DNA of 43,424 nucleotides, from the NCBI RefSeq assembly GCF_000003605.2, contig NW_003149125.1:1-43424 (forward strand). Reading direction: 5' to 3'. The stretch comes from Saccoglossus kowalevskii (Eukaryota > Hemichordata > Enteropneusta > Harrimaniidae). The position numbers and the translations under genes were made by a program. Positions 1 through 11,915 of this stretch are shown one piece after another (position 1 is the first letter of the stretch; each line of letters begins with the position of its first letter). The notes under the pieces were generated by a model that made no database searches, was not told where the DNA came from, and was given only the letters and a program-made list of their open reading frames with translations.

Positions 1-998
1 TCACGGCAGGGTGCAACTTATATTACAATGCATGAATTCCACTGGCAGGGTGCAATATATACTACAATGCATGAATTCCACTGACAGGGTGCAATATATA
101 CTACAATGCATGAATTCCACTGACAGGGTGCAATATATACTACAATGCATGAATTCCACTGACAGGGCTGCAATTAATACCACAATGCATGAATTCCACT
201 GGCAGGGCTGCAATATATACTACAATGCATGAATTCCACTGACAGGGCTGCAATTAATACCACAATGCATGAATTCCACTGGCAGGGCTGCAATATATAC
301 TACAATGCATGAATTCCACTGACAGGGCTGCAATTAATACCACGATGCATGAATTCCACTGACAGGGTGCAATATATACTACAAAGTATGACTTCCACTG
401 ACAGGGTGCAATATATACTACAATGCATGAATTCCACTGACAGGGTGCAATATATACTACAATGCATGAATTCCACTGACAGGGCTGCAATTAATACCAC
501 AATGCATGAATTCCACTGGCAGGGCTGCAATATATACTACAATGCATGAATTCCACTGACAGGGCTGCAATTAATACCACAATGCATGAATTCCACTGGC
601 AGGGCTGCAATATATACTACAATACATGAATTCCACTGACAGGGCTGCAATTAATACCACAATGCATGAATTCCACTGGCAGTGTGCAATATATACTACA
701 ATGCATGAATTCCACTGACAGGGTGCAATATATACTACAATGCATGAATTCCACTGACAGGTGCAATATATACTACAATGCATGAATTCCACTGACAGGG
801 CTGCAATTAATACCACTATGCATGAATTCCACTGACAAGAGTGCATATATACTACAATGCATGAATTCCACTGACAGGGCTGCAATTAATACCACAATGC
901 ATGAATTCCACTGACAGGGTGCAATATATACTACAATGCATGAATTCCACTGACAGGGCTGCATTTAATACCACAATGCATGAATTCCACTGACAGGG
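1..998. repeat. B5 block (39-mer rich), left edge
   Basis: The window opens inside a B5 block: 39-mers with GGGTGCAATATATAC mix with 40-mers carrying AATTAATACCAC. The first monomer has the unusual GCAACTTATATTAC, which recurs near 16056, 17727 and 29383 just after CACCGGCAGGG, so the missing left part is probably the usual B5 start. A CATTTAATACC monomer near 960 closes the block before an EF linker. Confidence 0.9.
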
Positions 999-1580
999 CT
1001 GGAACAGATACAACACTGCATGAATTCCACTGGCTGGGCTGCAATAGGTACTACAAAGCATGATTTCCACTGACAGGGTGCAATATATACTACAATGTAT
1101 GAATTCCACTGAGAGGGCTGCAATAGATGCTACAATGCATGAATTCCACTGACAGGGCTGCAACAGATACTACACTGCATGAATTCACTGGCTGGGCTGC
1201 AATAGGTATTAAAAAGCATGAATTCGACTGACAGGGTGCAATAGATACTACAATGCATGAATTCCACTGACAGGGTGCAATAGATACTACAATGCATGAA
1301 TTCCACTGACAGGGCTGCAACAGATACTACACTGCACGAATTCCACTGGCTGGGCTGCAATATGTACTACAAAGCATGATTTCCACTGACAGGGTGCAAT
1401 ATATACTACAATGTATGAATTCCACTGACAGGGTGCAATATATACTACAATGCATGAATTCCACTGACAGGGCTGCATTTAATACCACAATGCATGAATT
1501 CCACTGACAGGGCTGCAACAGATACTACACTGCATGAATTCCACTGGCTGAGCTGCAATAGCTACTACAAAGCATGAATT
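999..1580. repeat. Four consecutive EF linkers
   Basis: Four EF pairs stand in a row, with the CAACAGATAC element (first copy GAACAGATAC) at about 1001, 1160, 1317 and 1515. Each pair is separated from the next by two or three ordinary monomers, giving steps of 159, 157 and 198 bp. Elsewhere EF occurs singly between blocks. Several copies have decayed: AATAGGTATTAAAAAG near 1201, AATATGTAC near 1360 and AATAGCTAC near 1556. It looks like a local amplification of a four-monomer unit. Confidence 0.85.
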
Positions 1581-2345
1581 CCACTGACAGGGTGCAATAG
1601 ATACTACAATGCATGAGTTCCACTGACAGGGTGCAATAGATACTACAATGCATGAATTCCACTGACAGTGTGCAATATATACTACGATGCATGAATTCCA
1701 CTGACAGGGTGCAATTAATACCACAATGCTTGAATTCCACTGACATGGCTGCAACAGATACTACACTTCATGAATTCCACTGGCAGGGCTGCAATAGATA
1801 CTACAATGCAAGAATTACACTGACAGGGTGCAATAGATACTACAATGCATGAATTCCACTGACAGGGATGCAATTAATACCACAATGCATGAATTCCACT
1901 GACAGGGCTGCAAGAGATACTACACTGCATGAATCCCCTGGCAGGGCTGCAATAGACACTACAATGAATGAAATCCAATGACAGGGCTGCAATAAATACC
2001 ACAATGCATGAATACCATTAGCAGTGCTGCAATAGACACTACAAAGCATGAATTCCACTGAGAGGGCTGCAATAGATGCTACAATGCATGAATTACACTG
2101 ACAGGGCTGCAATATATACTACAATACATGAATTCCATTGGCAGTGCTGCAATAGATACTACAAAGCATGAATTCCACTGACAGGGTGCAATATATACTA
2201 CAATGCATGAATTCCACTGACAGGGCTGCAATTAATACCACAATGCATGAATTCCACTGACAGGGTGCAATATATACTACAATGCATGAATTCCACTGAC
2301 AGGGCTGCATTTAATACCACAATGCATGAATTCCACTGACAGGGC
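1581..2345. repeat. B1 block, copy 1
   Basis: Standard B1 order: 39-mers with AGATAC, a TACGATGCATG monomer, CAACAGATAC...CACTTCATG near 1770, GCAAGAATTACAC near 1808, CAAGAGATAC...GAATCCCCTGG near 1912-1940 (a 39-mer), AATGAATGAAATCCAATGAC, AATAAATACC...ACCATTAGCAGTG, CTGAGAGGG, AGATGCTAC, then CATTGGCAGTG near 2128. It ends with 39-mers and a CATTTAATACC monomer. Confidence 0.85.
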
Positions 2346-2865
2346 TGCAACAGATACTACACTGCATGAATTCCACTGGCTGGGCTGCAATAGGTACTAC
2401 AAAGCATGATTTCCACTGACAGGGTGCAATATATACTACATTGCATGAATTCCACTGACACGGCAATAATATATAATACAATCCATGAATTCCACTGGCA
2501 GGGCTGCAATAGATACTACAATGCATGAATTCCACTGGCAGGGCTGCAATAGATACTACGATGCATGAATTCCACTGGCAGGGCTGCAATAGACACTACG
2601 ATGCATGAATTCCACTGGCAGGGCTGCAATAGATACAACAATGCATGAATTCCACTGGCAGGGCTGCAATAGATACTACGATACATGAATTCCACTGACA
2701 GGGCTGCAATAGATACTACAATGCATGAATTCCACTGAAAGGGCTGCAATAGATACTGCAATGCGGGAATTCCACTGACAGGGCTGCAATAGATACTACA
2801 ATGCATGAATTCCACTGGCAGGGCTGCAATATATACTACAATGCATGAATGCCACTGGCAGTGCT
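2346..2865. repeat. EF linker plus short B2 block
   Basis: EF of the GGGCTGC / GATTTCC form, followed by B2 40-mers. The CACGGC monomer has a private change, CACGGCAATAATATA near 2458-2472, shared only with a segment near 39173. Further on are TACGATGCATG monomers and a GCGGGAATTCC monomer at about 2764. The block ends where CAGTGCTGC and AAAGCATAAATT start a B1 block, without B3 or B4 in between. Confidence 0.85.
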
Positions 2866-3655
2866 GCAATAGATACTACAAAGCATAAATTCCACTGGCA
2901 GGGCTGCAATATATACTACAATGCATGAATTCCACTGGCAGGGCTGCAATAGATACTACAATGCATGAATTCCACTGACAGGGTGCAATATATACTACGA
3001 TGCATGAATTCCACTGACAGGGTGCAATTAATACCACAATGCATGAATTCCACTGACATGGCTGCAACAGATACTACACTTCATGAATTCCACTGGCACG
3101 GCTGCAATAGATACTACAATGCAAGAATTACACTGACAGGGTGCAATAGATACTACAATGCATGAATTCCACTGACAGGGATGCAATTAATACCACAATG
3201 CATGAATTCCACTGACAGGGCTGCAAGAGATACTACACTGCATGAATCCCCTGGCAGGGCTGCAATAGACACTACAATGAATGAAGTCCAATGACAGGGC
3301 TGCAATAAATACCACAATGCATGAATACCATTGGCAGTGCTGCAATAGACACTACAAAGCATGAATTCCACTGAGAGGGCTGCAATAGATGCTACAATGC
3401 ATGAATTACACTGACAGGGCTGCAATATATACTACAATACATGAATTCCATTGGCAGTGTTGCAATAGATACTACAAAGCATGAATTCCACTGACAGGGT
3501 GCAATATATACTACAATGCATGAATTCCACTGACAGGGCTGCAATTAATACCACAATGCATGAATTCCACTGACAGGGTGCAATATATACTACAATGCAT
3601 GAATTCCACTGACAGGGCTGCATTTAATACCACAATGCATGAATTCCACTGACAG
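2866..3655. repeat. B1 block, copy 2
   Basis: Begins with AAAGCATAAATTCC at about 2881, a start shared with 25978 and 26653 (offsets 23,097 and 23,772). It continues through CACTTCATG, GCAAGAATTACAC, CCCCTGG near 3249, CTGAGAGGG, AGATGCTAC and CATTGGCAGTG. It closes with a CATTTAATACC monomer near 3625. Unusually, no EF linker follows; the array passes straight into B2. Confidence 0.85.
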
Positions 3656-3727
3656 GGCTGCAATATATACTACAATGTATGAATTCCACTGACAGGGCTG
3701 TAATATATACTACAATGCGGGAATTCC

Positions 3728-3744
3728 ATTGGCAGCGCTGCAAT
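3728..3744. other. Near-perfect palindrome in the B2 GCGGG monomer
   Basis: ATTGGCAGCGCTGCAAT: with one unpaired G the arms ATTGCAGC and GCTGCAAT pair over 8 bp, and GCAGCGCTGC is an exact 10-bp palindrome. The change of CAGGG to CAGCG creates it. The same site recurs near 7117, 7787, 12057, 25387, 31231, 38693 and 38893; versions near 9780 and 22511 have lost part of one arm. Function unknown. Confidence 0.8.
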
Positions 3745-4258
3745 AGATACTACATTGCATGAATTCCACTGACACGGCTGTAATATATAATACAATCCAT
3801 GAATTCCACTGGCAGGGCTGCAATAGATACTACAATGCATGAATTCCACTGGCAGGGCTGCAATAGATACTACGATGCATGAATTCCACTGGCAGGGCTG
3901 CAATAGACACTACGATGCATGAATTCCACTGGCAGGGCTGCAATAGATACAACAATGCATGAATTCCACTGGCAGGGCTGCAATAGATACTACGATACAT
4001 GAATTCCACTGGCAGGGCTGCAATAGATACTACAATGCATGAATTCCACTGAAAGGGCTGCAATAGATACTACAAAGCATGAATTCCACTGAAAGGGCTG
4101 CAATAGATACTACAATGCGGGAATTCCACTGACAGGGCTGCAATAGATACTACATTGCATGAATTCCACTGACACTGCTGCAATATATAATACAATCCAT
4201 GAATTCCACTGGCAGGGCTGCAATAGATACTACAATGCATGAATTCCACTGGCAGGGC

Positions 4259-4279
4259 TGCAATAGATACTACATTGCA
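4259..4279. other. Example of a TGCAAT / ATTGCA inverted repeat
   Basis: TGCAAT and ATTGCA flank a 9-bp spacer (AGATACTAC). The 6-bp stem exists only in B2 monomers with CATTGCATG in place of CAATGCATG. This variant occurs many times next to CACGGC monomers. A possible small hairpin; no function is implied by the sequence alone. Confidence 0.65.
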
Positions 4280-4560
4280 TGAATTCCACTGGCAGGGCTG
4301 CAATAGATACTACATTGCATGAATTCCACTGACACGGCTGCAATATATAATACTATCCATGAATTCCACTGACAGGGCTGCAATAGATACTACAATGCAT
4401 GAATTCCACTGGCAGGGCTGCAATAGATACTACAATGCATGAATTCCACTGGCAGGGCTGCAATAGATACTACAATGCATGAATTCCACTGAAAGGGCTG
4501 CAATAGATACTACAATGCATGAATTCCACTGGCAGGGCTGCAATAGATACTACAATGTAT

Positions 4561-5970
4561 GAATTCCACTGAAAGGACTTCAATATACACTACAATGCAT
4601 GAATTCCACTGGCAGAGCTGCAATATATACTACAATGCATGAATTACGCTGACAGGGTGCAATATATACTACAATGCATGAATTCCACTGACAGGCTGCA
4701 ATATATACTACAATGCATGAATTCCACAAGCAGGGCTGCAATAGATACTACAATGCATGAATTCCACTGGCAGGGCTGCAATATATACTACAATGCATGA
4801 ATGCCACTGACAGGGCTTCAATGGACACTACACTGCATGAATTCCACTGACAGGGCTGCAATAGATACTACAATGCATGAATTCCACTGAAAGGCCTTCA
4901 ATGGACACTACACTGCATGAATTCCACTGAAAGGGCTGCAATAGATACTACAATGCATGAATTCCACTGAAAGGGCTGCAATAGATACTACAATGCATGA
5001 ATTCCACTGGCATGGCTGCAATATATACTACAATGCATGAATTGCACTGGCAGGGCTGCAATATATACTACACTGCATGAATTCCACTGACAGGGCTGAA
5101 ATATATAATGCAATGCATGAATTCCACTGACAGGGTGCAATATATACTACAATGTATGAATTCCACTGACAGGGCTGCAATATATACTACACTGCATGAA
5201 TTCCACTGACAGGGCTGCAATAGATAATACAATGCATGAATTACACTGACAGGGCTGCAATAGATACTACAATTCATGAATTCCACTGGCAGGGCTGCAA
5301 TAGATACTACAATGTATGAATTCCACTGAAAGGGCTTCAATATACACTACAATGCATGAATTCCACTGGCAGGGCTGCAATATATACTACAATGCATGAA
5401 TTACGCTGACAGGGCTACAATAGATACTACAATGCATGAATTCCACTGACAGGCTGCAATATATACTACAATGCATGAATTCCACTAGCAGGGCTGCAAT
5501 AGATACTACAATGCATGAATTCCACTGGCAGGGCTGCAATATATACTACAATGCATGAATGCCACTGACAGGGCTTCAATGGAAACTACACTGCATGAAT
5601 TCTACTGAAAGGGCTGCAATAGATACTACAATGCATGAATTCCACTGAAAGGGCTGCAATAGATACTACAATGCATGAATTCCACTGGCAGGGCTGCAAT
5701 ATATACTACAATGCATGAATTGCTCTGGCAGGGCTGCAATATATACTACACTGCATGAATTCCACTGACAGGGCTGCAATATATAATGCAATGCATGAAT
5801 TACACTGACAGGGTGCAATATATACTACAATGTATGAATTCCACTGACAGGGCTGCAATATATACTACACTGCATGAATTCCACTGACAGGGCTGCAATA
5901 GCTAATACAATGCATGAATTACACTGACAGGGTGCAATAGATAATACAATGCATGAATTCCACTGAGAGG
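4561..5970. repeat. B3-B4 pair, duplicated
   Basis: Two successive B3-B4 cycles. GAATTACGCTGAC occurs at about 4641 and 5398 (757 bp apart), and ATAATGCAATGC at about 5107 and 5784. B3 markers GGCTTCAATGGACAC appear near 4813 and 4893; the second cycle has GGAAACTAC instead, near 5580. GAATTGCTCTGG near 5719 is a private change shared with about 32626. The same doubled arrangement recurs at 31.6-32.8 kb. Confidence 0.85.
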
Positions 5971-6950
5971 CTGCAATATATACTACAATGCATGAATTCC
6001 ACTGACAGGGCTGCATTTAATACCACAATGCATGAATTCCACTGACTGGGCTGCAACAGATACTACACTGCATGAATTCCACTGGCTGAGCTGCAATATG
6101 TACTACAAAGCATGAATTCCACTGACAGGGTGCAATATATACTACAATGCATGAATTCCACTGACAGGGTGCAATATATACTACAATGCATGAATTCCAC
6201 TGACAGGGCTGCAATTAAAACCACAATGCATGAATTCCACTGACAGGGCTGCAAGAGATACTACACTGCATGAATTCCACTGGCAGGGCTGCAATAGACA
6301 CCACAATGCATGAATTACACTGGCAGGGCTGCAAGAGATACTACACTGCATGAATTCCACTGACAGGGCTGCAATATATACTACAATGTATGACTTCCAC
6401 TGACAGGGCTGTAATATATACTACAATGCATGACTTCCACCGGCAGGGCGCAATATATACTACAATGCATGAATTCCACTGGCAGGGTGCAATATATACT
6501 ACAATGCATGAATTCCACTGACAGGGTGCAATATATACTACAATGCATGAATTCCACTGATAGGGTGCAATATATACTACAACGCATGAATTCCACTGAC
6601 AGGGCTGCAATTAATACCACAATGCATGAATTCCACTGGCAGGGCTGCAATATATACTACAATGCATGAATTCCACTGACAGGGCTGCAATTAATACCAC
6701 AATGCATGAATTCCACTGGCAGGGCTGCAATATATACTACAATGCATGAATTCCACTGACAGGGCTGCAATTAATACCACAATGCATGAATTCCACTGAC
6801 AGGGTGCAATATATACTACAATCCATGAATTCCACTGACAGGGCTGCAATTAATACCACAATGCATGAATTCCACTGACAGGGTGCAATATATACTACAA
6901 TGCATGAATTCCACTGACAGGGCTGCATTTAATACCACAATGCATGAATT
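5971..6950. repeat. EF' linker plus B5 block
   Basis: After a CATTTAATACC monomer comes EF' (GACTGGGCTGCAACAG, then GGCTGAGCTGC and AAAGCATGAATTCC). B5 follows: two 39-mers, CAAGAGATAC...CACTGCATG, CTGTAATATATAC near 6410, CACCGGCAGGGCGC near 6439, 39-mers with TGATAGGG and ACAACGCATG, then alternating AATTAATACC and AATATATAC monomers. Confidence 0.87.
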
Positions 6951-7320
6951 CCAGTGACAGGGCTGCAACAGATACTACACTGCATGAATTCCACTGGCTG
7001 GGCTGCAATAGGTACTACAAAGCATGATTTCCACTGACAGGGTGCAATATATACTACAATGTATGAATTCCACTGACAGGGCTGCAATATATACTACAAT
7101 GCGGGAATTCCATTGGCAGCGCTGCAATAGATACTACCATTGCATGAATTCCACTGACACGGCTGTAATATATAATACAATCCATGAATTCCACTGGCAG
7201 GGCTGCAATAGATACTACAATGCATGAATTTCCACTGGCAGGGCTGCAATAGATACTACGATGCATGAATTCCACTGGCAGGGCTGCAATAGATACTACG
7301 ATGCATGAATTCCACTGGCA
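6951..7320. repeat. EF linker plus very short B2
   Basis: EF (GGGCTGC, GATTTCC) is followed by only about seven B2 monomers: GCGGGAATTCCATTGG near 7112, ACACGGCTGTAATATA, ACAATCCATG, and two TACGATGCATG copies. One monomer has an extra T (GAATTTCCACTGG near 7226). The 7.7-8.5 kb block begins the same way but is longer. Confidence 0.82.
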
Positions 7321-7625
7321 GGGCTGCAATATATACTACAATGCATGAATTCCACTGACAGGGCTGCAATTAATACCACAATGCATGAATTCCACTGGCA
7401 GGGCTGCAATATATACGACAATGCATGAATTCCACTGACAGGGCTGCAATTAATACCACAATGCATGAATTCCACTGACAGGGTGCAATATATACTACAA
7501 TGCATGAATTCCACTGACAGGGCTGCAATTAATACCACAATGCATGAATTCCACTGACAGGGTGCAATATATACTACAATGCATGAATTCCACTGACAGG
7601 GCTGCATTTAATACCACAATGCATG
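7321..7625. repeat. Short B5-type segment
   Basis: About eight monomers of AATATATAC and AATTAATACCAC types, ending in CATTTAATACC. It lacks the CTGTAATATATAC and CACCGGCAGGG start of a full B5 block, so it is a fragment spliced between two EF-B2 units. Confidence 0.82.
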
Positions 7626-8540
7626 AATTCCAGTGACAGGGATGCAACAGATACTACACTGCATGAATTCCACTGGCTGGGCTGCAATAGGTACTACAAA
7701 GCATGATTTCCACTGACAGGGTGCAATATATACTACAATGTATGAATTCCACTGACAGGGCTGCAATATATACTACAATGCGGGAATTCCATTGGCAGCG
7801 CTGCAATAGATACTACATTGCATGAATTCCACTGACACGGCTGTAATATATAATACAATCCATGAATTCCACTGGCAGGGCTGCAATAGATACTACAATG
7901 CATGAATTCCACTGGCAGGGCTGCAATAGATACTACGATGCATGAATTCCACTGGCAGGGCTGCAATAGATACTACGATGCATGAATTCCACTGGCAGGG
8001 CTGCAATAGATACTACAATGCATGAATTCCACTGGCAGGGCTGCAATAGATACTACGATACATGAATTCCACTGGCAGGGCTGCAATAGATACTACAATG
8101 CATGAATTCCACTGAAAGGGCTGCAATAGATACTACAATGCATGAATTCCACTGAAAGGGCTGCAATAGATACAACAATGCGGAATTCCACTGACAGGGC
8201 TGCAATAGATACTACATTGCATGAATTCCACTGACACGGCTGCAATATATAATACAATCCATGAATTCCACTGGCAGGGCTGCAATAGATACTACAATGC
8301 ATGAATTCCACTGGCAGGGCTGCAATAGATACTACATTGCATGAATTCCACTGGCAGGGCTGCAATAGATACTACATTGCATGAATTCCACTGACACGGC
8401 TGTAATATATAATACAATCCATGAATTCCACTGGCAGGGCTGCAATAGATACTACAATGCATGAATTCCACTGGCAGGGCTGCAATAGATACTACGATGC
8501 ATGAATTCCACTGGCAGGGCTGCAATAGATACTACGATGC
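7626..8540. repeat. EF linker plus B2 block
   Basis: EF with GATGCAACAGATAC, then B2 with GCGGGAATTCCATTGG near 7780, ACACGGCTG monomers near 7836 and 8394, and repeated TACGATGCATG. A one-base deletion gives ATGCGGAATTCC near 8178 where other copies have GCGGGAATTCC. The block ends with two TACGATGCATG monomers near 8495 and 8535. Confidence 0.87.
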
Positions 8541-8790
8541 ATGAATTCCACTGGCAGGGCTGCAATATATACTACAATGCATGAATTCCACTGACAGGGC
8601 TGCAATTAATACCACAATGCATGAATTTCCACTGGCAGGGCTGCAATATATACTACAATGCATGAATTCCACTGACAGGGCTGCAATTAATACCACAATG
8701 CATGAATTCCACTGGCAGGGCTGCAATATATACTACAATGCATGAATTCCACTGACAGGGCTGCATTTAATACCACAATGCATGAATTCC
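8541..8790. repeat. Short B5-type segment
   Basis: Six or seven alternating AATATATAC / AATTAATACCAC monomers, one with an extra T (GAATTTCCACTGG near 8623), ending in CATTTAATACC. Same kind of fragment as 7321-7625. Confidence 0.8.
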
Positions 8791-9625
8791 ACTGCCAGGG
8801 CTGCAACAGATACTACACTGCATGAATTCCACTGGCTGAGCTGCAATAGGTACTACAAAGCATGAATTCCACTGACAGGGTGCAATAGATACTACAATGC
8901 ATGAGTTACACTGACAGGGTGCAATAGATACTACAATGCATGAATTCCACTGACAGGGTGCAATATATACTACGATGCATGAATTCCACTGACAGGGTGC
9001 AATTAATACCACAATGCATGAATTCCACTGACATGGCTGCAACAGATACTACACTTCATGAATTCCACTGGCAGGGCTGCAATATATACTACAATGCAAG
9101 AATTACACTGACAGGGTGCAATAGATACTACAATGCATGAATTCCACTGACAGGGCTGCAATTAATACCACAATGCATGAATTCCACTGACAGGGATGCA
9201 AGAGATACTACACTGCATGAATCCCCTGGCAGGGCTGCAATAGACACTACAATGCATGAAGTCCAATGACAGGGCTGCAATAAATACCACAATGCATGAA
9301 TACCATTGGCAGTGCTGCAATAGACACTACAAAGCATGAATTCCACTGAGAGGGCTGCAATAGATGCTACAATGCATGAATTACACTGACAGGGCTGCAA
9401 TATATACTACTATACATGAATTCCATTGGCAGTGCTGCAATAGATACTACAAAGCATGAATTCCACTGACAGGGTGCAATGTATACTACAATGCATGAAT
9501 TCCACTGACAGGGCTGCAATTAATACCACAATGCATGAATTCCACTGACAGGGTGCAATATATACTACAATGCATGAATTCCACTGACAGGGCTGCATTT
9601 AATACCACAATGCATGAATTCCACT
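8791..9625. repeat. EF' linker plus B1 block
   Basis: EF' (GGCTGAGCTGC, AAAGCATGAATTCC) leads into B1: GAGTTACACTGAC near 8903, TACGATGCATG, CACTTCATG near 9054, GCAAGAATTACAC, CCCCTGG near 9222, GAAGTCCAATGAC, ACCATTGGCAGTG, CTGAGAGGG, AGATGCTAC, CATTGGCAGTG near 9423 and a closing CATTTAATACC. This matches the grammar in which EF' precedes B1 or B5. Confidence 0.87.
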
Positions 9626-11220
9626 GACAGGGCTGCAACAGATACTACACTGCATGAATTCCACTGCCTGGGCTGCAATAGGTACTACAAAGCATGATTT
9701 CCACTGACAGGGTGCAATATATACTACAATGTATGAATTCCACTGACAGGGCTGCAATATATACTACAATGAGGGAATTCCATTGGCAGCGCTGAAATAG
9801 ATACTACATTGCATAAATTCCACTGACACGGCTGCAATATATAATACAATCAATGAATTCCACTGGTAGGGCTGCAATAGATACTACAATGCATGAATTC
9901 CACTGACAGGGCTGCAATAGATACTACGATGCATGAATTCTACTGGCAGGGCTCCAATAGATACAACGATGCATGAATTCCACTGGCAGGGCTGCAATAG
10001 ATACTACAATGCATGAATTCCACTGGCAGGGCTGCAATAGATTCTACGATACATGAATTCCACCGGCAGGGCTGCAATAGATACTACAATGCATGAATTC
10101 CACTGAAAGGGCTGCAATAGATACTACAATGCATGAATTCCACTGAAAGGGCTGCAATAGATACTACAATGCGGGAATTCCACTGACAGGGCTGCAATAG
10201 ATAATACATTGCATGAATTCCACTGACACGGCTGCAATATATAATACAATCCATGAATTCCACTGGCAGGGCTGCAATAGATACTACAATGCATGCATTG
10301 CACTGGCAGGGCTGCAATAGATACTACATTGCATGAATTCCACTGGCAGGGCTGCAATAGACACTACAATGCATGAATTCCACTGGCAGGGCTGCAATAG
10401 ATACCACAATGCATGAATTCCACTGGCAGGGCTGCAATAGATACTACAATGCATGAATTCCACTGGCAGGGCTGCAATAGATACTACAATGCATGAATTT
10501 CCACTGAAAGGGCTGCAATAGATACTACGATGCATGAATTCCACTGGCAGGGCTGCAATAGATACTACGATGCATGAATTTCCACTGGCAGGGCTGCAAT
10601 AGATACTACAATGCATGAATTCCACTGGCAGGGCTGCAATAGATACTACGATACATGAATTCCACTGGCAGGGCTGCAATAGATACTACAATGCATGAAT
10701 TCGACTGAAAGGGCTGCAATAGATACTACAATGCATTAATTCCACTGAAAGGGCTGCAATAGATACTACAATGCGGGAATTCCACTGACAGGGCTGCAAT
10801 AGATACTACATTGCATGAATTCCACTGACACGGCTGCAATATATAATACAATCCATGAATTCCACTGGCAGGGCTGCAATAGATACTACAATGCATGAAT
10901 TCCACTGGCAGGGCTGCAATAGATACTACATTGCATGAATTCCACTGGCAGGGCTGCAATAGATACTACATTGCATGAATTCCACTGACTCGGCTGCAAT
11001 ATATAATACAATCCATGAATTCCACTGGCAGGGCTGCAATAGATACTACAATGCATGAATTCCACTGGCAGGGCTGCAATAGATACTACAATGCATGAAT
11101 TCCACTGGCACGGCTGCAATAGATACTACAATGCATGAATTCCACTGAAAGGGCTGCAATAGATACTACAATGCATGGATTCCACTGGCAGGGCTGCAAT
11201 AGATACTACAATGTATGAAT
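9626..11220. repeat. EF linker plus long B2 block
   Basis: The longest B2 run, about 38 monomers. GAGGGAATTCC near 9772 and GCGGGAATTCC near 10171 and 10772 mark subunits. A private pair, GAATTCGACTG near 10697 and ATGCATTAATTCC near 10732, plus GACTCGGC near 10986, is shared with 39.4-39.75 kb at an offset of 28,744 bp. Three monomers with an extra T (near 10497, 10577 and neighbours) interrupt the 40-bp phase. Confidence 0.87.
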
Positions 11221-11556
11221 TCCACTGAAAGGGCTTCAATATACACTACAATGCATGAATTCCACTGGCAGGACTGCAATATATACTACAATGCATGAAT
11301 TACGCTGACAGGGTGCAAAAGATACTACAATGCATGAATTCCACTGACAGGCTGCAATATATACTACAATGCATGAATTCCACTAGCAGGGCTGCAATAG
11401 ATACTACAATGCATGAATTCCACTAGCAGGGCTGCAATATATACTACAATGCATGAATGCCACTGACAGGGCTTCAATGGACACTACACTGCATGAATTC
11501 CACTGACAGGGCTGCAATAGATACTACAATGCATGAATTCCACTGAAAGGGCTTCA
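11221..11556. repeat. B3 block, truncated by a hybrid junction
   Basis: B3 markers in order: GGGCTTCAATATACAC, GAATTACGCTGAC near 11307, CACTAGCAGGG twice, GAATGCCAC, GGCTTCAATGGACAC near 11470. The next such monomer begins GAAAGGGCTTCAAT but continues as AAATACC, a B1 monomer. B4 is missing. Confidence 0.85.
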
Positions 11557-11915
11557 ATAAATACCACAATGCATGAATACCATTGGCAGTGCTGCAATAG
11601 ATACTACAAAGCATGAATTCCACTGAGAGGGCTGCAATAGATGCTACAATGTATGAATTACACTGACAGGGCTGCAATATATACTACAATACATGAATTC
11701 CATTGGCAGTGCTTCAATAGATACTACACAGCATGAATTCCACTGACAGGGTGCAATATATACTACAATGCATGAATTCCACTGACAGGGCTGCAATTAA
11801 TACCACAATGCATGAATTCCACTGACAGGGTGCAATATATACTACAATGCATGAATTCCACTGACAGGGCTGCATTTAATACCACAATGCATGAATTCCA
11901 CTGACAGAGCTGCAA
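11557..11915. repeat. B1 block, right half only
   Basis: Starts at the hybrid monomer with AATACCATTGGCAGTG, then CTGAGAGGG, AGATGCTAC, CATTGGCAGTG near 11700 and 39/40-mer filler to CATTTAATACC. The left half of B1 (CACTTCATG, GCAAGAATTACAC, CCCCTGG) is absent, as expected if an exchange joined B3 to the middle of B1. Confidence 0.85.

Larger units (their letters stand above)
3656..4560. repeat. B2 block
   Basis: Regular 40-bp monomers, so regular that many text lines begin at the same phase. Contains GCGGGAATTCC near 3718 and 4117, CACGGC with ATAATACAATCC near 3773 and 4333, TACGATGCATG and TACGATACATG variants, and a run of identical consensus monomers from 4381. The palindrome at 3728-3744 lies here. 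Confidence 0.9.

Noticed and set aside
10165-10185. CENP-B box in the GCGGGAATTCC monomers
   Set aside because: The CGGGA half is present, but the upstream TTCG half of the NTTCGNNNNANNCGGGN core is not: the aligned bases are ATAC. Other blocks have no CGGG at all.
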